This document shows, in pieces, positions 1-13,286 of a stretch of DNA of 64,000 nt. The translations under genes were made by a program, and so were the position numbers. Positions within the stretch are counted from its first letter, which is position 1. Each line of letters opens with the position of its first letter. The notes under the pieces were generated by a model. That model saw nothing but the letters and a program-made list of their open reading frames with translations, searched no databases and was not told the DNA's origin. Source of the stretch: Sipunculus nudus (Eukaryota > Annelida > Sipuncula > Golfingiida > Sipunculidae); contig CM049316.1 of assembly GCA_026874595.1 (NCBI GenBank), positions 14,263,839 to 14,327,838 on the forward strand, given 5' to 3'.

Positions 1-12
1 TCTTGGAAGTAT

Positions 13-1258
13 GGACGTATCGTCCGCCCAAGTGCCGGTGTCCGCTAGTTTTTTCCGGGATAATTTTTTTTATACAGGTGAAGCAGTGTAAACCTGTCTG
101 GTCCAAAGATTGCAGGTGCTAAAGAATAAAACCTCACCTTGCTTTGATTTTGTAATAATTTAAAATATGACAAAACAGGTTACAGCATGAACGACTTTTT
201 CATTGCCAGAACAAAGAGTGTAGGCCTAATATGAATGATGAACTCTGGCTCGAATAATAAGCCAGGCAAACTGATGACATCAGTCCATTGAAGGTGACGA
301 TCATTGTGACGTCATGCACATTGTCTCATCACACTGCGCAGACTCGGACTCTCAAGAGTACGACACTGCTGTCTTGGAATTGTTGGAGTCAAAATCTGAC
401 TCCAATAATGCACCGCGCGGCAGTCTGACTATTAGCTGATACTATTAGCATAATATGTACGGGGCTGAACTTCGGCAAGTTACTTAAGGGAACCCACAAT
501 TTTAGCTCAGCTGACGTCTGACAGTTAGCTGATAAGTAACCCGGTATATATGTGCTGTAGTTACGGTTAATCGTCCGTCCGTCCGTTAATTTCGTGTTAA
601 GAGAATTTGGTACCAGGCTACACTTGTCAAGTAGTTCGGTCCTTCCCACAGTGCCCAAACAGAAGAGATTCGTTTTGAGTAGAAACGACCTCTGGCGGAA
701 GGGTGAAACATGTACACTGACAGCGGAAATACACAAGTAGTGAAAAGGAGCCAATGTAGTCCGTTAAAATGCGTTGAATTTTGTGTAAAGTAGTTCTATG
801 TCATGTAAAACGAATTTACTTTGCGACTCTTTTGCCTTATTAATGCTGAAATACCGTGGTTGGCGTCTTATCGGCACTGCTGGACAGTACATTCCTCCAT
901 GGTACACTTTCAGTGTCTATGGCTGCGTTTTGTGTTCGTACGTTAGACAACAGTGACGTCACAAAGACGTCACAATGTTCGGTCGCGCGTCACCTTCAAT
1001 TGACTGACGTCATATGCTTGACTGGCTTTTTTATTATCAGTTCTCAGACAAGGAATAATTCGTAAACGCTGTATTGTGTTTTGTCATATTTTAGATTGTC
1101 TCATACAAAATCAAAACAAGGTAAGGCATTACTTTTTACGCAGGTAGTCGGCGGAATAGCTCCTGCAACATTTGGACAAGAAAGGTTTACACTGCTTTAC
1201 ACGTATGAAAAATTATCCCAGAAAAACATGTTGACACGGGTACTGGGACGTACTTTAT
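13..1258. mobile_element. Foldback/MITE-like element with long terminal inverted repeats
   Basis: Positions 13 to about 350 match the reverse complement of about 870-1258. Shared landmarks include GGGATAATTTTT, GCAGTGTAAACCT, TTTGATTTTGTA, AAAATATGACAAAAC, ATTGAAGGTGACG and ACATTGTGACGTC. The arms are interrupted by indels. The centre (about 459-706) is unique to the family and includes a short hairpin around CGTTTTGAGTAGAAACG. There is no transposase reading frame, so this is non-autonomous. No clear target duplication is visible. The small ORFs here (389-754 minus, 856-1065 plus) are fragments of the repeat. The superfamily cannot be assigned from the ends. Confidence 0.6.
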
Positions 1259-1267
1259 AGGTGCATA

Positions 1268-1645
1268 ATATATACGGGGCTGAACTTCGGCAAGTTAAGG
1301 GTACTCACAATTTTAGCTCAGCTGACGTCTGACTATTAGCTGATAAGTAACCCGGTATATATGTGCTGTAGTTATGGTTAATCGTCCGTTAATTTCGTGT
1401 TAAGAGAATTAGGTACCAGGCTACACTTGTCAAGTAAATCGGTCCTTCCCACAGTGCCCAAACAGAAGGAATTCGTTTTGAGTAGAAACGACCTCTGGCG
1501 GAAGGGTGATTGTCTCACAAACACCATGCAGCCATGACATGGAATGTGTTCGGACAGTGTTCCATGGATGAATGTTCTTTCAAGCACTGCAGCAGTCAAT
1601 CGGTCCATCAGCATAAATTTCGCAAAAGAGCCGCAAAGTAAATAA
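1268..1645. mobile_element. Rearranged partial copy of the 13-1258 element
   Basis: Positions 1268-1510 repeat 459-706 directly (GGGGCTGAACTTCGGCAAGT, then AACCCGGTATATATGTGCTG, then AGTAGAAACGACCTCTGGCG). Positions 1510-1645 match the reverse complement of about 815-950. The centre is therefore followed by arm sequence in the opposite orientation to the first copy, which indicates an inversion or a nested insertion. It abuts the first element with only about 10 bases between them. Confidence 0.55.
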
Positions 1646-3002
1646 TTTTTTACATGATATATAATATCTCTTTACACAAGATAAGCAGAATATCTGTTTA
1701 TTTACTTTAAACCAAACTGTAATATTTTTTAAAATAAAATATTATTTGCGAGCAATACATGCGGACAAGGATTTTTGGGACGGATAAAATATATTTTCAC
1801 CAAAAATTATCTATGTACGTAAGGATACACTAAAATAAAAAAAGAAAGGAACTAAATAATTACGGGCCCCCTTTAACATACATATATACTGATATAGCTT
1901 GACACCAGGGAATATGATGCCTGCTGTTCCACGACATATACCTACCCTGCACTTAGGAGAAACTTCAGGTGGCAGAAAATGTTGTCAAAATGATCTTCTA
2001 GGCCTACCTGAATATTTATTGGATGATCTAGATTCATTAATAATGGATAATACAGAAATTTTAATGTGACTTGGCAGAAAATGTATGTAATCGTAATACA
2101 TTTCTGTAAAATTTAATTGTAGTTTTAAGAAATTTATATATAATATACAGGTCATAATATTAATTGGAAGTGGCTCATTTTCCGGCATTATTGAATACAG
2201 CCGGCATTGCCGGCAGTTTAGTCATCTACTCATATATATATCAATAATCTCTTTGACTTTTAATTATACTTTTACTATAAGTTGTACAGCTCGGTCAAAG
2301 TACGTCCAAATTATAGAAAATGTTTTAATAGTTATGTTCTAAGAGTAAGAATGTTATGAGAAATTTTTTGACATCTAGACCTATGACAGGATAAAACGTA
2401 ATGATGCACAACTGTAACCATACAATTTACCATCTTAAGTCTTTAATGTTATTATGATTATATTTTTAAACATATTATAAAAACATTATTGTAACTTGTA
2501 TATATATATATATATATAAATTAAGTATTTTTAACGTCCGTACATACATGTACTCATGACAATTAGCTTAGCTCTGATTGTCAAATCATGTAAACACAAG
2601 TGTTTTTTTATTGAAGTTGTTTCGTTCAGGTTCTCATGTTGTCAAGGACGCTTAGCAACCTGCGTTTGTGCTCATGATGTATGTCTGTTGATTTTTGTCT
2701 TCACCGTTTGAAAACACTTGTTTTAGCTTAAGCCCAGCACACTTTCTCATTAATTTTTTACCTCACCTTCTGGGCCCAAAATCAAACAAGTACGAGAGTT
2801 CCTCTGGACAATTTTTGGTTCCAGTATAGAGGGTTACACATTTAGTTATTCTTATATAATTATATATGGTTTAAATGGAACTCTGTGTGTGTAAGAATCG
2901 CACCGTGGGTGTAGGGCATCAATGAAATTCCTTAAAAAAACATTTACTACCAAGAAACATAGTCCTTCTTATTATTTTGAATATACACATATGATTGTAC
3001 TA
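1646..3002. other. No gene seen
   Basis: AT-rich sequence with a short TA microsatellite at about 2500-2517. The ORFs (67 and 76 codons) resemble nothing recognised. Sequence around 2915-2975 (ATCAATGAAATTCC and following) is similar to 5068-5130, so the three elements between them may lie inside a larger duplicated context. Confidence 0.5.
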
Positions 3003-3628
3003 TATAGTCCGTTCCTGTACCCCTGTCCACCTGATTTTTCGCGATTATCTCTACATAAGACAAATTTGGCAAACAAAATTTGCACCATTGGCATAAAGAG
3101 GCAAAAGCGTAATTTTTGGTACCTTACCTACTTAAGATATAAATATTATTAACTTTACTGCCTGGTTGACATGTCTCATATATATCCATGGTTCATGGCG
3201 TCCCTAATATGCGGCCATTGTTTATCCTGCTTGGATTTGGATATAAAGTAATGTGACGTAACAGTGAAGCGCGTGCACGCGGAGAATACAAGTCTCGCTG
3301 TAAACAGAGGTCGGCAGCTCTTGATTATTGGTACCGTGAATGTTGGTGCCTCTTTAGTACGTCACGTCTATTATGACGTCATCACTATCCCCTGATATGC
3401 CCATTTAACAGATTAGTGGCAAGATGTCGCTAAAGAATAGACTAGTTACTCATAAAATGGTTTTAAATTGTTTACAGGAAAATTACATAAGGTAGGCTAT
3501 TATTTCCATAATAGTTATTTACGCTTTTTCCTCTTTCTTCCCCAAGGTCAAACAGTTTTGGCGTTCTTTGGTTCACAAATAAATAATCGCGAAAAAACAG
3601 GTGGACAGGGGTACTGGAACGGACTATA
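3003..3628. mobile_element. TIR element (MITE), tandem copy 1 of 3
   Basis: The unit opens with TATAGTCCGTTCC, continues through CCCCTGTCCACCTG and CGCGATTAT, and closes with the reverse complement of this block, giving terminal inverted repeats of about 45 bp. The interior has no coding sequence. It carries a CRE-like palindrome TGACGTCA at about 3374, a TACGTCACGTC stretch just upstream, and a GCGCGTGCACGCG palindrome. The small ORFs in this unit are shadows of the repeat. The TATA-containing ends resemble Tc1/mariner-type MITEs with TA targets, but the target duplication is ambiguous. Confidence 0.75.
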
Positions 3629-3629
3629 G

Positions 3630-4264
3630 TATAGTCCGTTCCAGCACCCATGTCCACCTGTTTTTTTTTGCGATTATCTCTACATAAGACAAACTTGCAA
3701 AATAATATTTGCACCAATGGCATGAATTAATTAAGAGGCAAAAGCGTAATTTTTGGTACCTTACCTACTCAAAATTTAAATAATATTCACTTTACGGCCT
3801 GGTTGACATATCTCATATATATCCGTGGTTCATGGCGTCCCTAATAAGTGGCCATTGTTTATTCTCCCTGGATATGGATATATTGTAATGTGACGTAACA
3901 GTGAAGCGCGTGCACGCGGAGAATACAAGTCAGCTGTAAACAGGGGTCGGGAGCTCTTGATTATTGGTCCCTTGAACATGGGCGCCTCTTTAGTACGTCA
4001 CGTCTATTATGACGTCATCACTAATCCCTGATATGCCCATTTCACAGATTAGTGGCACGATGTCGCAACAGAATAGACTTGTTACTCATAAAGTGCTTTT
4101 AAATTGTTTACAGGAAAATGACATAAGGTATGCTAATATTTCCATAATAGTTAATTACGCTTTTTCCTCTTTCTGCCCTAAGATCAAAAAGTTTGGACGT
4201 TCTTTGATTATCAAAAAAATAATCACGAAAAAACAGGTGGACAGGGGTGCTGGAACGGACTATA
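3630..4264. mobile_element. TIR element (MITE), tandem copy 2 of 3
   Basis: Second head-to-tail copy of the unit at 3003-3628, colinear along its whole length with scattered substitutions and small indels. Its left TIR begins one base after copy 1 ends, so the inverted ends of adjacent copies form a long palindrome at the junction. Confidence 0.75.
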
Positions 4265-4266
4265 GC

Positions 4267-4896
4267 TATAGTCCGTTCCACACCCCCTGTCCACCTGATT
4301 TTTTCGCGATTATCTCTACATAAGACAAATTTGCCAAACAAAATTTGCACCAATTGCATAAAGAGGCAAAAGCGTAATTTTTGGTACCTTTCCTACTCAC
4401 AATATAAATATTATTTACTTTACGGCCTGGTTGACATGTTTCATATATATTCGTGGTTCATGGCGTCCCTGATAAGTGGCCATTGTCTATCCTCCTTGGA
4501 TATGGATATAAAGTATAATGTGACGTAAGAGTGAAGCGCGTGCACGCGGAGAATACAAGTCTCGCTGTAAACAGGGGTAGGCAGCTCTTGACTATTGGTC
4601 CCGTGAATGTTGGTGCCTCGTTAATACGTCACGTCTATTATGACGTCATCACTATTTCCTGAAATGCCCATTTCACAGATTAGTGGCAAGATGTCGCTAC
4701 AGAATAGACTAGTTACTCATAAAATGGTTAAAAATTGTTTACAGGAAAATGATATAAGGTAGGCTATTATTTCCTTAGTAGTTAATTACGCTTTTTCCCC
4801 TTTACGCCCTCAGGTCAAAAAAGTGTTGGCGTTCTTTGATTCGCAAAAAAATAATTGCGAAAAAACAGGAAGACAGGCGTACTGGAACGGACTATA
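4267..4896. mobile_element. TIR element (MITE), tandem copy 3 of 3
   Basis: Third head-to-tail copy. It ends with GGAACGGACTATA, followed by CTATAGTGAG flank. The right TIR has diverged slightly (GGAAGACAGGCG where the others have GGTGGACAGGGG). The internal CRE-like TGACGTCA is retained. Confidence 0.75.
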
Positions 4897-5883
4897 CTAT
4901 AGTGAGTGATAATTACATCCTTGATTTTCAAACTGAAAATCAACTCTTTTATAGAGTGAGCTAGAGGACTAAAGATTTAAAATTCATATGGTTTATATGG
5001 ATCACTTTAGTTCGGTGTTATAATATGCACATGGGTGTAGGAATACTAATCTTGTAATACATGTTGGGTATCAATGAAATTCCATAATATGTTTACTATT
5101 AAGAAATAGTCCCACTTAAAATTTTGAATTTACTGAAATAAAACACATTCTCGCAGATAAAAACACATTCATGTGGGGTGATAAATATCAAACCAGGTTT
5201 GTGCGTGACACATAAGAGGTTACCGGGTGATTCTGGTGTGGGCAATTCACAGATCAGGCGAGTGCGCGCACTCACTTGGTTTGCCATATTTACCCGTATA
5301 TTCATTCATATCGGAAGTGTCAATTTAAAGGTTATATGAGGAATTTTATATTAGAGAGTGTTAAAATATTATAAAATATTTACCGACTATTTATATCAAA
5401 TAATCATCTCATCAAACTACAGAACTTCCAATATATATTATTCTTCTGACCACGGGTCTGTTCGAATAAAAAGGTAACGGTGAACAATAATGAAGACAAA
5501 CGTAGAGTAGTCTAATTACCGGCACTCCATGGAAACAAATGTGTTTAGCTTCTTTGTTATTAGTTATTCATTGACGATTGCTTTCCAAGTCATTAACCAG
5601 AGTTATGATAAGGATAGATGACATTTATGATTTTTCCTCAACGGTCTATCATTTATCTAATCCTGCATTTTGGTAAATACTGTCTTGATGAGATATGAAC
5701 AAGATTTTTAGTGTATATATATATTGGCGGTTTCGCCTCATCGGTATGTATATTTATATACTGAAAGTTGAGATCAACTATATACACCTAATAATGTATT
5801 TCTTTTTTTTTTTTTTTTATTCTATTATTTATGCGGAAAGAGCCGTTAATGAAACAGGAATCGGGTATAGGGATTGACCTATA
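4897..5883. other. No gene seen
   Basis: AT-rich sequence with a poly-T run near 5802-5819. ORFs of 60-68 codons have no recognisable features. Confidence 0.45.
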
Positions 5884-6000
5884 TATCTTCTTAAATAAAG
5901 TAACAAACATGTACCAGCTACATCATGATTTATGAGATGAATCGACTGTACACTGCTCGATTTTTGTTCTCAGTATAACCTGCATTTTATCTGGTGATAC
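5884..6000 (+). repeat. Dispersed repeat, copy 1 of a pair
   Basis: Matches 10,812-10,925 in the same orientation: TTCTTAAATAAAGTAA, TGTACCAGCT, ATGAGATGAATCG, TACACTGCT and a CAACCTG/TAACCTG block align in order. No termini or coding content are visible, so the family type is unknown. Confidence 0.5.
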
Positions 6001-9000
6001 CATGCCTACCAGGTTATATTATAGATCAACGAAACTAAATCTTAAACAATGAATTATTAAACCAATTGCGAAACTAAATCGTAAACACTGAATTATAGAA
6101 CTAATAACGCTGGAGTGTTTACCAATTAATCCTGACTTAACACAAGAGACATTCAACGCCGAAAAAAGACCATGCCGTAAGCTATCAGTGACGTAATCAA
6201 CGGCAGGAAGCAGACGTTCACTAGATTGGAAGATTGTTCAGTGGGTGAAATACAGAACATCCCCAGACGTAAATATACCCGAGGGGAATACAATTCGAGA
6301 GCAATTTTTGTGGTATCGGTCGTAACTTTGCCACTTAGGTGATGCAACGTATAGCCCATTACGGGCTGAGAGCGTGCTGGGTTTTCTTTCAGAAGTTCCT
6401 CTGAGACATTGTCTGTGTATAGCCGTCTGCTGACACGAGGCGGCCGAGCCTTGTACATGGTTGCACTGTACACGCTGATTAGATACATGCTGCAGACGGG
6501 CCAGTGTCTCCCTGAAGGATCGTTCTCAGAAAAGGTTTCTTCCGCTGAGGGCCGTCAATACACCAGACAGGTGTCGGTCCTATCAGCAGCCATGGTCCCG
6601 TGTGCACATCAAAGGTCGTCGAGTGCTCAATCTTTCCTATCTTACCTCTGTTTTCTTATCGTGAATTATTGAAAAATCCCTAACGATAAGAAAATATATG
6701 GTACTGACGATACGTTAGCGCATGCCTATTCATTCTTCAAACACTAGTTTAAGAAACACCTGCGTATTTAATTTTTCTGGTCAAAATTATGCAATAATAA
6801 AGTTATGGGGTTCACAAACAAAACATTCACCTTGAAGGTTAGGTCAACAGTTTGTATTCCGCATTTCAGGAACAGTTGTGCGGTGCTTTAATAGATATCG
6901 TGTTCTGAAGAAATCGTGCACACGAAAAAGGATGACGGATTTTGGAAATGCACCCGTGTCCCCTGAGGGAGCATAATAAAAATACTATTTGCTTATATGC
7001 TTGTGACTCCTTTTAAATGGATAAAAAAACTGGTGAACACAATTAAGGCGGTATACTCCGGTCAATAACTGTCATTTATATAGACGTAAGCTCCTTGTAG
7101 GCTGTATGATATATCTAAAGTACACGTGTTATTTTTAGCCAAGCACGTTATTTATTGTTTGTGCTGCTTTGAAAATTGTACAAAGCCGGTCACAGATTTA
7201 CGTTGCTATTTTATACTATAGTTTAACAGTAATAAATAGAAGAGACGCCTGCGGTCGTAATATATACTAATATATACAAAGGGGTTTCCTTGTTTCCCTT
7301 GCTCTTGGAGAGCGAGGCCTTTAGCTGCAGTTGTTTATCGTTAATTTACAGGTAAGCTGGCGTCGAATTTACCACGAGCACGTGCTGTCATAAACTGCAG
7401 CTTAAAGCTGCCCGGAAACAACATTAAAATAATCCAAAGTGCTGTGTGGTGTAGCAGAGATCCGAAATGATGCAAAATTAATAAATGTGAAAAGGACGGG
7501 TCAGTTTACAAATATGATAAATAGCATACAGTTACCAACGCCGTATAATGACTAGATGAACATTAAAGTTTTATCAGGGTTTTCTTGCATCAAGAACATG
7601 TCTTAATATTACTTAATTACTGAAGAATTGTTTTGTCATTTTCGGCAATGTAAACACGTAGATTTATAACCTGAGTTCAAATCTTGACCCAGATTATTTC
7701 CACAATCAGGTCAGTGCTTTATTTGTTGAAAGTCAACTTCCTAATAAATATTACGATATGCACAGTGACACAAAGATATCGTGTAAAAAGACAAAAAAGA
7801 CCGACTGACAAACATGTTTAAAAAGATATAAATATGAGAAATTTTTTCTCTATATTGAAGATAACTTAAAGTCGGTCCATTTCATCAGATTGTACCTTGG
7901 ACAATATATTATGTCAATATACTGTGTCCAGTTATGAGCATCAAGCCGAAGGTAACAATATATAGTCGCTTGTTGACTACCCGTATTCTAGTTTATCACT
8001 TGTATCTTATAAATTGTTATATATTAAAAATAAAATAAACTTTACTATGCAACTGTAAAAGATATGTGAAACATAAAGAATCAATATGTGAAGTCCTCTT
8101 TACAAAAAATAAGTGAAAACAAACTGTAACAAGATGTGTTATTGTGGTGATAGTGCATAATTGTGATTGACTCTGAGATTAAATGACTCTGAGAGAGTTT
8201 TGCTTCATATATAACTATTCTATTGTCAAAATGTACATGGTAACCTTGATAGTACCATATATAAATGCTCTATAGTAAAAGCGTATGGTACCATGGAGGT
8301 CACATCTATGTGGTAATGTAAATGAGATTTTTTCGCAACAGCTGTAATTACTCTTTGGTAAAAGGTGAACCTCATCAGACTAAGAATTGTGTGTAAAAAT
8401 TATAATATAGGGTATTGTAACACTGACTGCACATCTATGTAGTTTTCTATGCACATCTATGTAATATTGCTGATAAAATAATTGATGTAAGGCTGTGATA
8501 GTGATTTATGTTTCAATAAACACATTTAAGTTCTGAGAAATGTTTGTCTGGGTACAAAAGTCATCAAGATAATAAAAAAATAACGTATTACTTACAAAAA
8601 CTAAAATCGGTTATTGGGCCAAGCCCATCGGCAGATGGGCCAGAAGATCCGCAAACAGGCTCCAACATATATATTTATATGCTGACTGCTGAAGCTGGTA
8701 TGATATGTATACTGATATGTACGCTTGATCATATGAAGTTTACAGAATTCTACTTAAAGTTTGTGTTAAAGTTGATATGGGGTATGCATATCAACACATT
8801 CAAGGAACAACCAGACATAAATAGTCCCATCAAACACAGTAGAAACAAAATAAATACTAATGGAAATAATCCGATGCCATCATAGTTGTCGATTTCTTCA
8901 AACTGACATAAATAACATTTCATAAGAATCCGTCTTTAATGTCTGGATGTGTAAGTAGCTAATTTACTTATCCCTGGAAACCATGGTATCCATTTCTGAG

Positions 9001-10487
9001 GGTAAACTCGAGTCATTAAACACAGAAATGAGCGGGTATCTCCTCCTAACAAGTGCTTAATATCTTAATGCATCGTGAAAGTTCCATCGGTAGATTCAAG
9101 GAAACAATAAGTTATGTCTTTTGTCTGAAATATACAGGTAATTCATTTCGTGCAGGTAAACATAGTTTCTCAAACAGAACAGATTTGAGCTTGAAAGGAT
9201 TTTTTTACGCAACGATTGACTTCTAGGCACCGACAGCTTTGAGATAAACGAACAAAACGGCGCCTAAGGTAGAAAATAATTCGACCACATAAAATTTATA
9301 TACGCAAGGAATTATGGGCAAACCAGGTTTTATGTGAGCAGTTCTATTGATGTTTCAATAACCCAAGACTGTGGATGAAGTGTTTTAAGAACGTAAATAC
9401 CAGTAATGTGGCAGCGAAAACGGTACAACTAACGCCATAGGGTAAACATTTAGATGTAAAACCAGGGGGTTTCGGGCATATTTCTCCCTCGTTTTGGCAA
9501 GGGTGGATGATAAATGTAATCATCGCCACACCCTGCTATTCAAAGGACAGAATGTATATACTGGAAATAAAATATATCAATGTTCAATAGAAAATTAAAT
9601 AAGCAATTTCATGCAGTTTTAAAAGAAAAAGGGCAGGGTTTGAATAATTCCGAAGCACAAAAAATATTAAATTAATTGTTTGGTGCATTTTAGTATAATT
9701 AAATACATTTCCTATTCAATACAACCAACCCAGCCTTATATCAAGTTGGAAATCCAGTTTTTATTATCAAGAATGACTATACGTTCTGAACACAGGACAG
9801 TTGACAATGAAGAACAGAAATCTTGCCATGGGTCTGTATCTTAATTATTTAAAACTTCAAATTTGGTTCTAATATCCTGCCCGAATTTTTGTGCTTTCAC
9901 AACAGTGCTACCATCATAGGTAATTTGTATTATTAATTAGAGGCACTGATTGCTGCCAACTTTCAGTTAATTTAGTTTCATTCACCTAAAAAAAACCTGT
10001 GTCCTATATCTATTGGTCAAACTTTGCCGTATGACATGAAACTATGTTTACCATGCAGATTACTTAGTAACTCTGCATTCTGTCTATGATTCTCTGAGAA
10101 GGATATATGAGAACAGCCCCATGCAGCTGTATGGCAGATTTCTGACACAGGGTAAGTTATTTTATTTCATTTGTTTAGTTAATTTAACTCTATTATTTCA
10201 CTCTTGAGGTGTATTTTTCTTCAATGAATATGCAACATTGGTCTGTTTGACAATTTCTAGGCCTATAGCTGAAATAGTTAATTGTTATAATGGGTCAAGA
10301 CCACGCGCCTTCATATACGACTTGAAGGAATGTTACTGTTATATTTAGTCGGCGGGAACATGGTGTGAACCTTTACATGTATTGCGAAATGTATCCATGT
10401 ACGCGAATCGTTATGAATATTTATTTATTATCAGTATTATTCTGTTACATATTGAATAAACCCTTACAACAACATCGTGAAATAGAA
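6001..10487. other. No gene seen
   Basis: About 4.5 kb without a supportable gene. A 39-bp imperfect direct repeat lies near 6030-6107 (CGAAACTAAATC twice). The longest ORFs (6153-6488 minus, 111 codons; 8544-8885 plus, 113 codons) match no family I recognise and have no exon-like signals. This could be intergenic or intronic. Confidence 0.45.
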
Positions 10488-10681
10488 GCGGATTCGGGGG
10501 GGGGGGGAGGGGGTCAGAGGGTCCGGACCCCCTTTTCCAGCCGCCGCAGCCTTTTTGTAAGGGTTTCAGTTCAATTTTTGCGACCTGGACCCCTTTTTCA
10601 GGACCTTGGGACCTTTTTTGACTTTGTCATTAGTCCTCCTGGGTTGGACCCCCCATTTTCTAAATCCTAGATGCGCCCCTG
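10488..10681 (+). repeat. Dispersed G-rich element, copy 1
   Basis: Homologous to the reverse complement of 56,929-57,125. Shared blocks in order are a long G run, TTTTCCAGYCGCC, a GACCTGG/GGACC stretch, TTTGYCATYAGTCCT and a terminal AAATCCTRGATSYGCCCCTG. Read from the other strand it begins CAGGGGCGCATC, like many hAT-type non-autonomous ends. The ORF at 10,365-10,670 runs across the repeat and is not evidence of a gene. Confidence 0.6.
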
Positions 10682-10811
10682 GTGAATGAACCACTATTCT
10701 CCCACAAACCACAAAACTGAGTTCTTGATTTTATAAATTTTATTTTTAATATACTTTATATGCAATATGGGCTATCAAAGAAACATGAATTTTGGTAAGC
10801 TTTGCCCTCTA

Positions 10812-10925
10812 GTTTCTTAAATAAAGTAAAAAGCTTGTACCAGCTGCATGCATGCTTCATGAGATGAATCGCCGATACACTGCTGGTTTTGGATCTCGGT
10901 TCAACCTGTATTCCATTTGGTGAGA
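10812..10925 (+). repeat. Dispersed repeat, copy 2 of a pair
   Basis: Partner of 5884-6000 in the same orientation at roughly 75-80% similarity by eye. It contains a GCATGCATGC stretch absent from the partner. Confidence 0.5.
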
Positions 10926-12849
10926 CTTTTATTTTAGAACATACAATGCACACATAGTCACACTTGCTTGTAGCTTTCAAATTCATAATCAGCAAAAACC
11001 CATAAGTCGCGTGAATTTCGTGTCAACCACCCATTAATCACATCTCCTAACGTTAGTCCATTTAATTTATCTCGAGCAGCAGTTTGTGACACCTGATAAC
11101 CATTATATTTTCAAAAACACTCTCTCTGTGGAGATTTCGAATCTCTCTGTGGCACCACTTATTAATTCATCATAGGTTATAACTGTTAGACTATCAACCT
11201 CTGAAGTACTCAGATACCAGCAGCACTGCAGCGGCATCACTGTTTAGCCTCAGCTGACAATAACTTGGCCCACAGGGGTAGCTGAAAATTTAGCAACAAT
11301 CTGTACATGTTATCCAAATAATATGATTGTTTGAAATGTTGGCGTTGATGTCTCTCTTCTTTTTGTGTTCATTGACTGTCTTAAGCCAGCACCCGGAGAA
11401 TTCAGAAATGTATACATATTTCCCGTGACATTTTAGATTTCAGGTATCCCGTTAAGGTCTGTAGATACCTTTATTTTGTACTTAGATTTATCTTAGAAAT
11501 ATCTTGAACTAAAAATCCTTATTATAATTGTTTTTTTGTTTTTAAGTATGTTCGAATGGTCAAAACACACAAACAGAATGCACTCAGAGACCGCATATCT
11601 CCGCCAGATTCTAGATCACAAGATCCTGATTGAGATCATGATACTGATCTGAATACCTCAAGAAAAATGTTGGGAAAGGTTCACCAAGTCAATGGTTGCA
11701 ACATGGGTTAGCTGTGCACGCCAGAACAAAGGCGTCTCCAACTAGGAAGTATCTGCATATGCATGCGCGCGAAAGCTTAGGGGAGTCTTTTAACCCGATT
11801 GGAAATTTATAATTTTAACTATTAAAAGGCAGTGGTCTGATGAAACAAACAAACTCACAATAACAAAGAATCTTTTACACAGAAACAAATTATGAAGATC
11901 AAAAATACATAAAAATTTACGCGATTATCTCTTGAATATTACCCAACCCTTCACACAATTTCATTTAAATTCTTTCACAACTGCTTGAGTAAAGTGCTAA
12001 CAGACAAAATATAATGTAACAACAACCTTTCTCCTTCTGCAAAAATAAGGCCTGAATTGATCCTGATCAGTTGGATCTTTCTTTTGACGGCTGTTAACAG
12101 CCGTAGCCTGGATCGTAGGTGGATCGTTTTCAGCCTTAAAACACACGGTGAACAGGGAATGTTGCAGAAGCAAGGCAGCTGGTAATCCTTGACCTAAAAG
12201 TTGATTGTAGATTTTAAGGACAAACATCACATTTTCCCTTCTTATGGTGGTTACCATGGATTCCTCTGTATCGCCAGGTGAAACCTACGATGGCGATACT
12301 GCGAGAGACCTCGTAAGCAGCTAGAGTAAAATACATTTGCAGCTGTGTGGAGAATATATGTTACATCACAGAAAGCTGCGGGAAAATAAATTATGGTCCC
12401 TGAAAGCTTCACCAGCGGTTCTACACCACCTTTGTTTTAACCGCTGCTTGGTTTAGCAAGTTTTTCGGTTTACAACTCCAGGGCTGAATCAAGGCCAAAA
12501 ATTAGACCCACGAGAGCGGGGTGCCGCGGATGTAAACAAGGATTTGGATGTACAAGGCAATACTTCGCTCCCATTCGTCTGATAACAATTTTTTGCCAAA
12601 GGCGAACCCTAGTGGTGAGACCCGGAACATCCCGCTGTACAAAGCAGCGGTTAAAATGAAAAGATATGGGATGCTGTAGTGTGTAACCGCTGTGCGAGAA
12701 GTGTGCCTAAAAGCCTGTCTTCAAAGATGATATCGTTAACGAGACCCTCGCCTTATGCTTAGAATCAGACAAGAAAAAAGTTTATAACGGATAAAGAAAG
12801 TACGTCGGTACCACGTTTTCTGCATCTGCAGGGGCATTGCTGTTTCATA
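10926..12849. other. No gene seen
   Basis: No ORF longer than 86 codons, no RNA gene and no repeat that I can delimit. Confidence 0.4.
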
Positions 12850-13121
12850 ATCATTATGCTCTGGACCATGTCTAATGACATGTCCTCGACTGTGAAGACT
12901 GACATCATGTGTTAAACTAGCAACGAGGAAAACGTGGTGGAGAAATACCTTTATATGTCCAAGACATCGAAGTTCAGATAATACACGAGTGCATTATAGT
13001 TCGGACCGTGTACAGATACAGTGGTTTAGATCAAATACGAGATCATGATCCAGATTATGTAACAAGACTTTATGGTACAGATCATGTAGGAGTGCATTGT
13101 GGTTCAGACTATGTATAAGGA

Positions 13122-13217
13122 CAGTGGCGGGTCAAGAAATTCGAGATCAGGGGGGTGCTAATTCTGGGTTAGCGGTTGATGGGTTTTAAGCAATATATAT
13201 AGACAATATAATACTAC

Positions 13218-13286
<69 letters not shown>

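Noticed and set aside
260-300. Hammerhead ribozyme from an ACTGATGACATCAG motif
   Set aside because: The second conserved GAAA element and the expected stems are absent.
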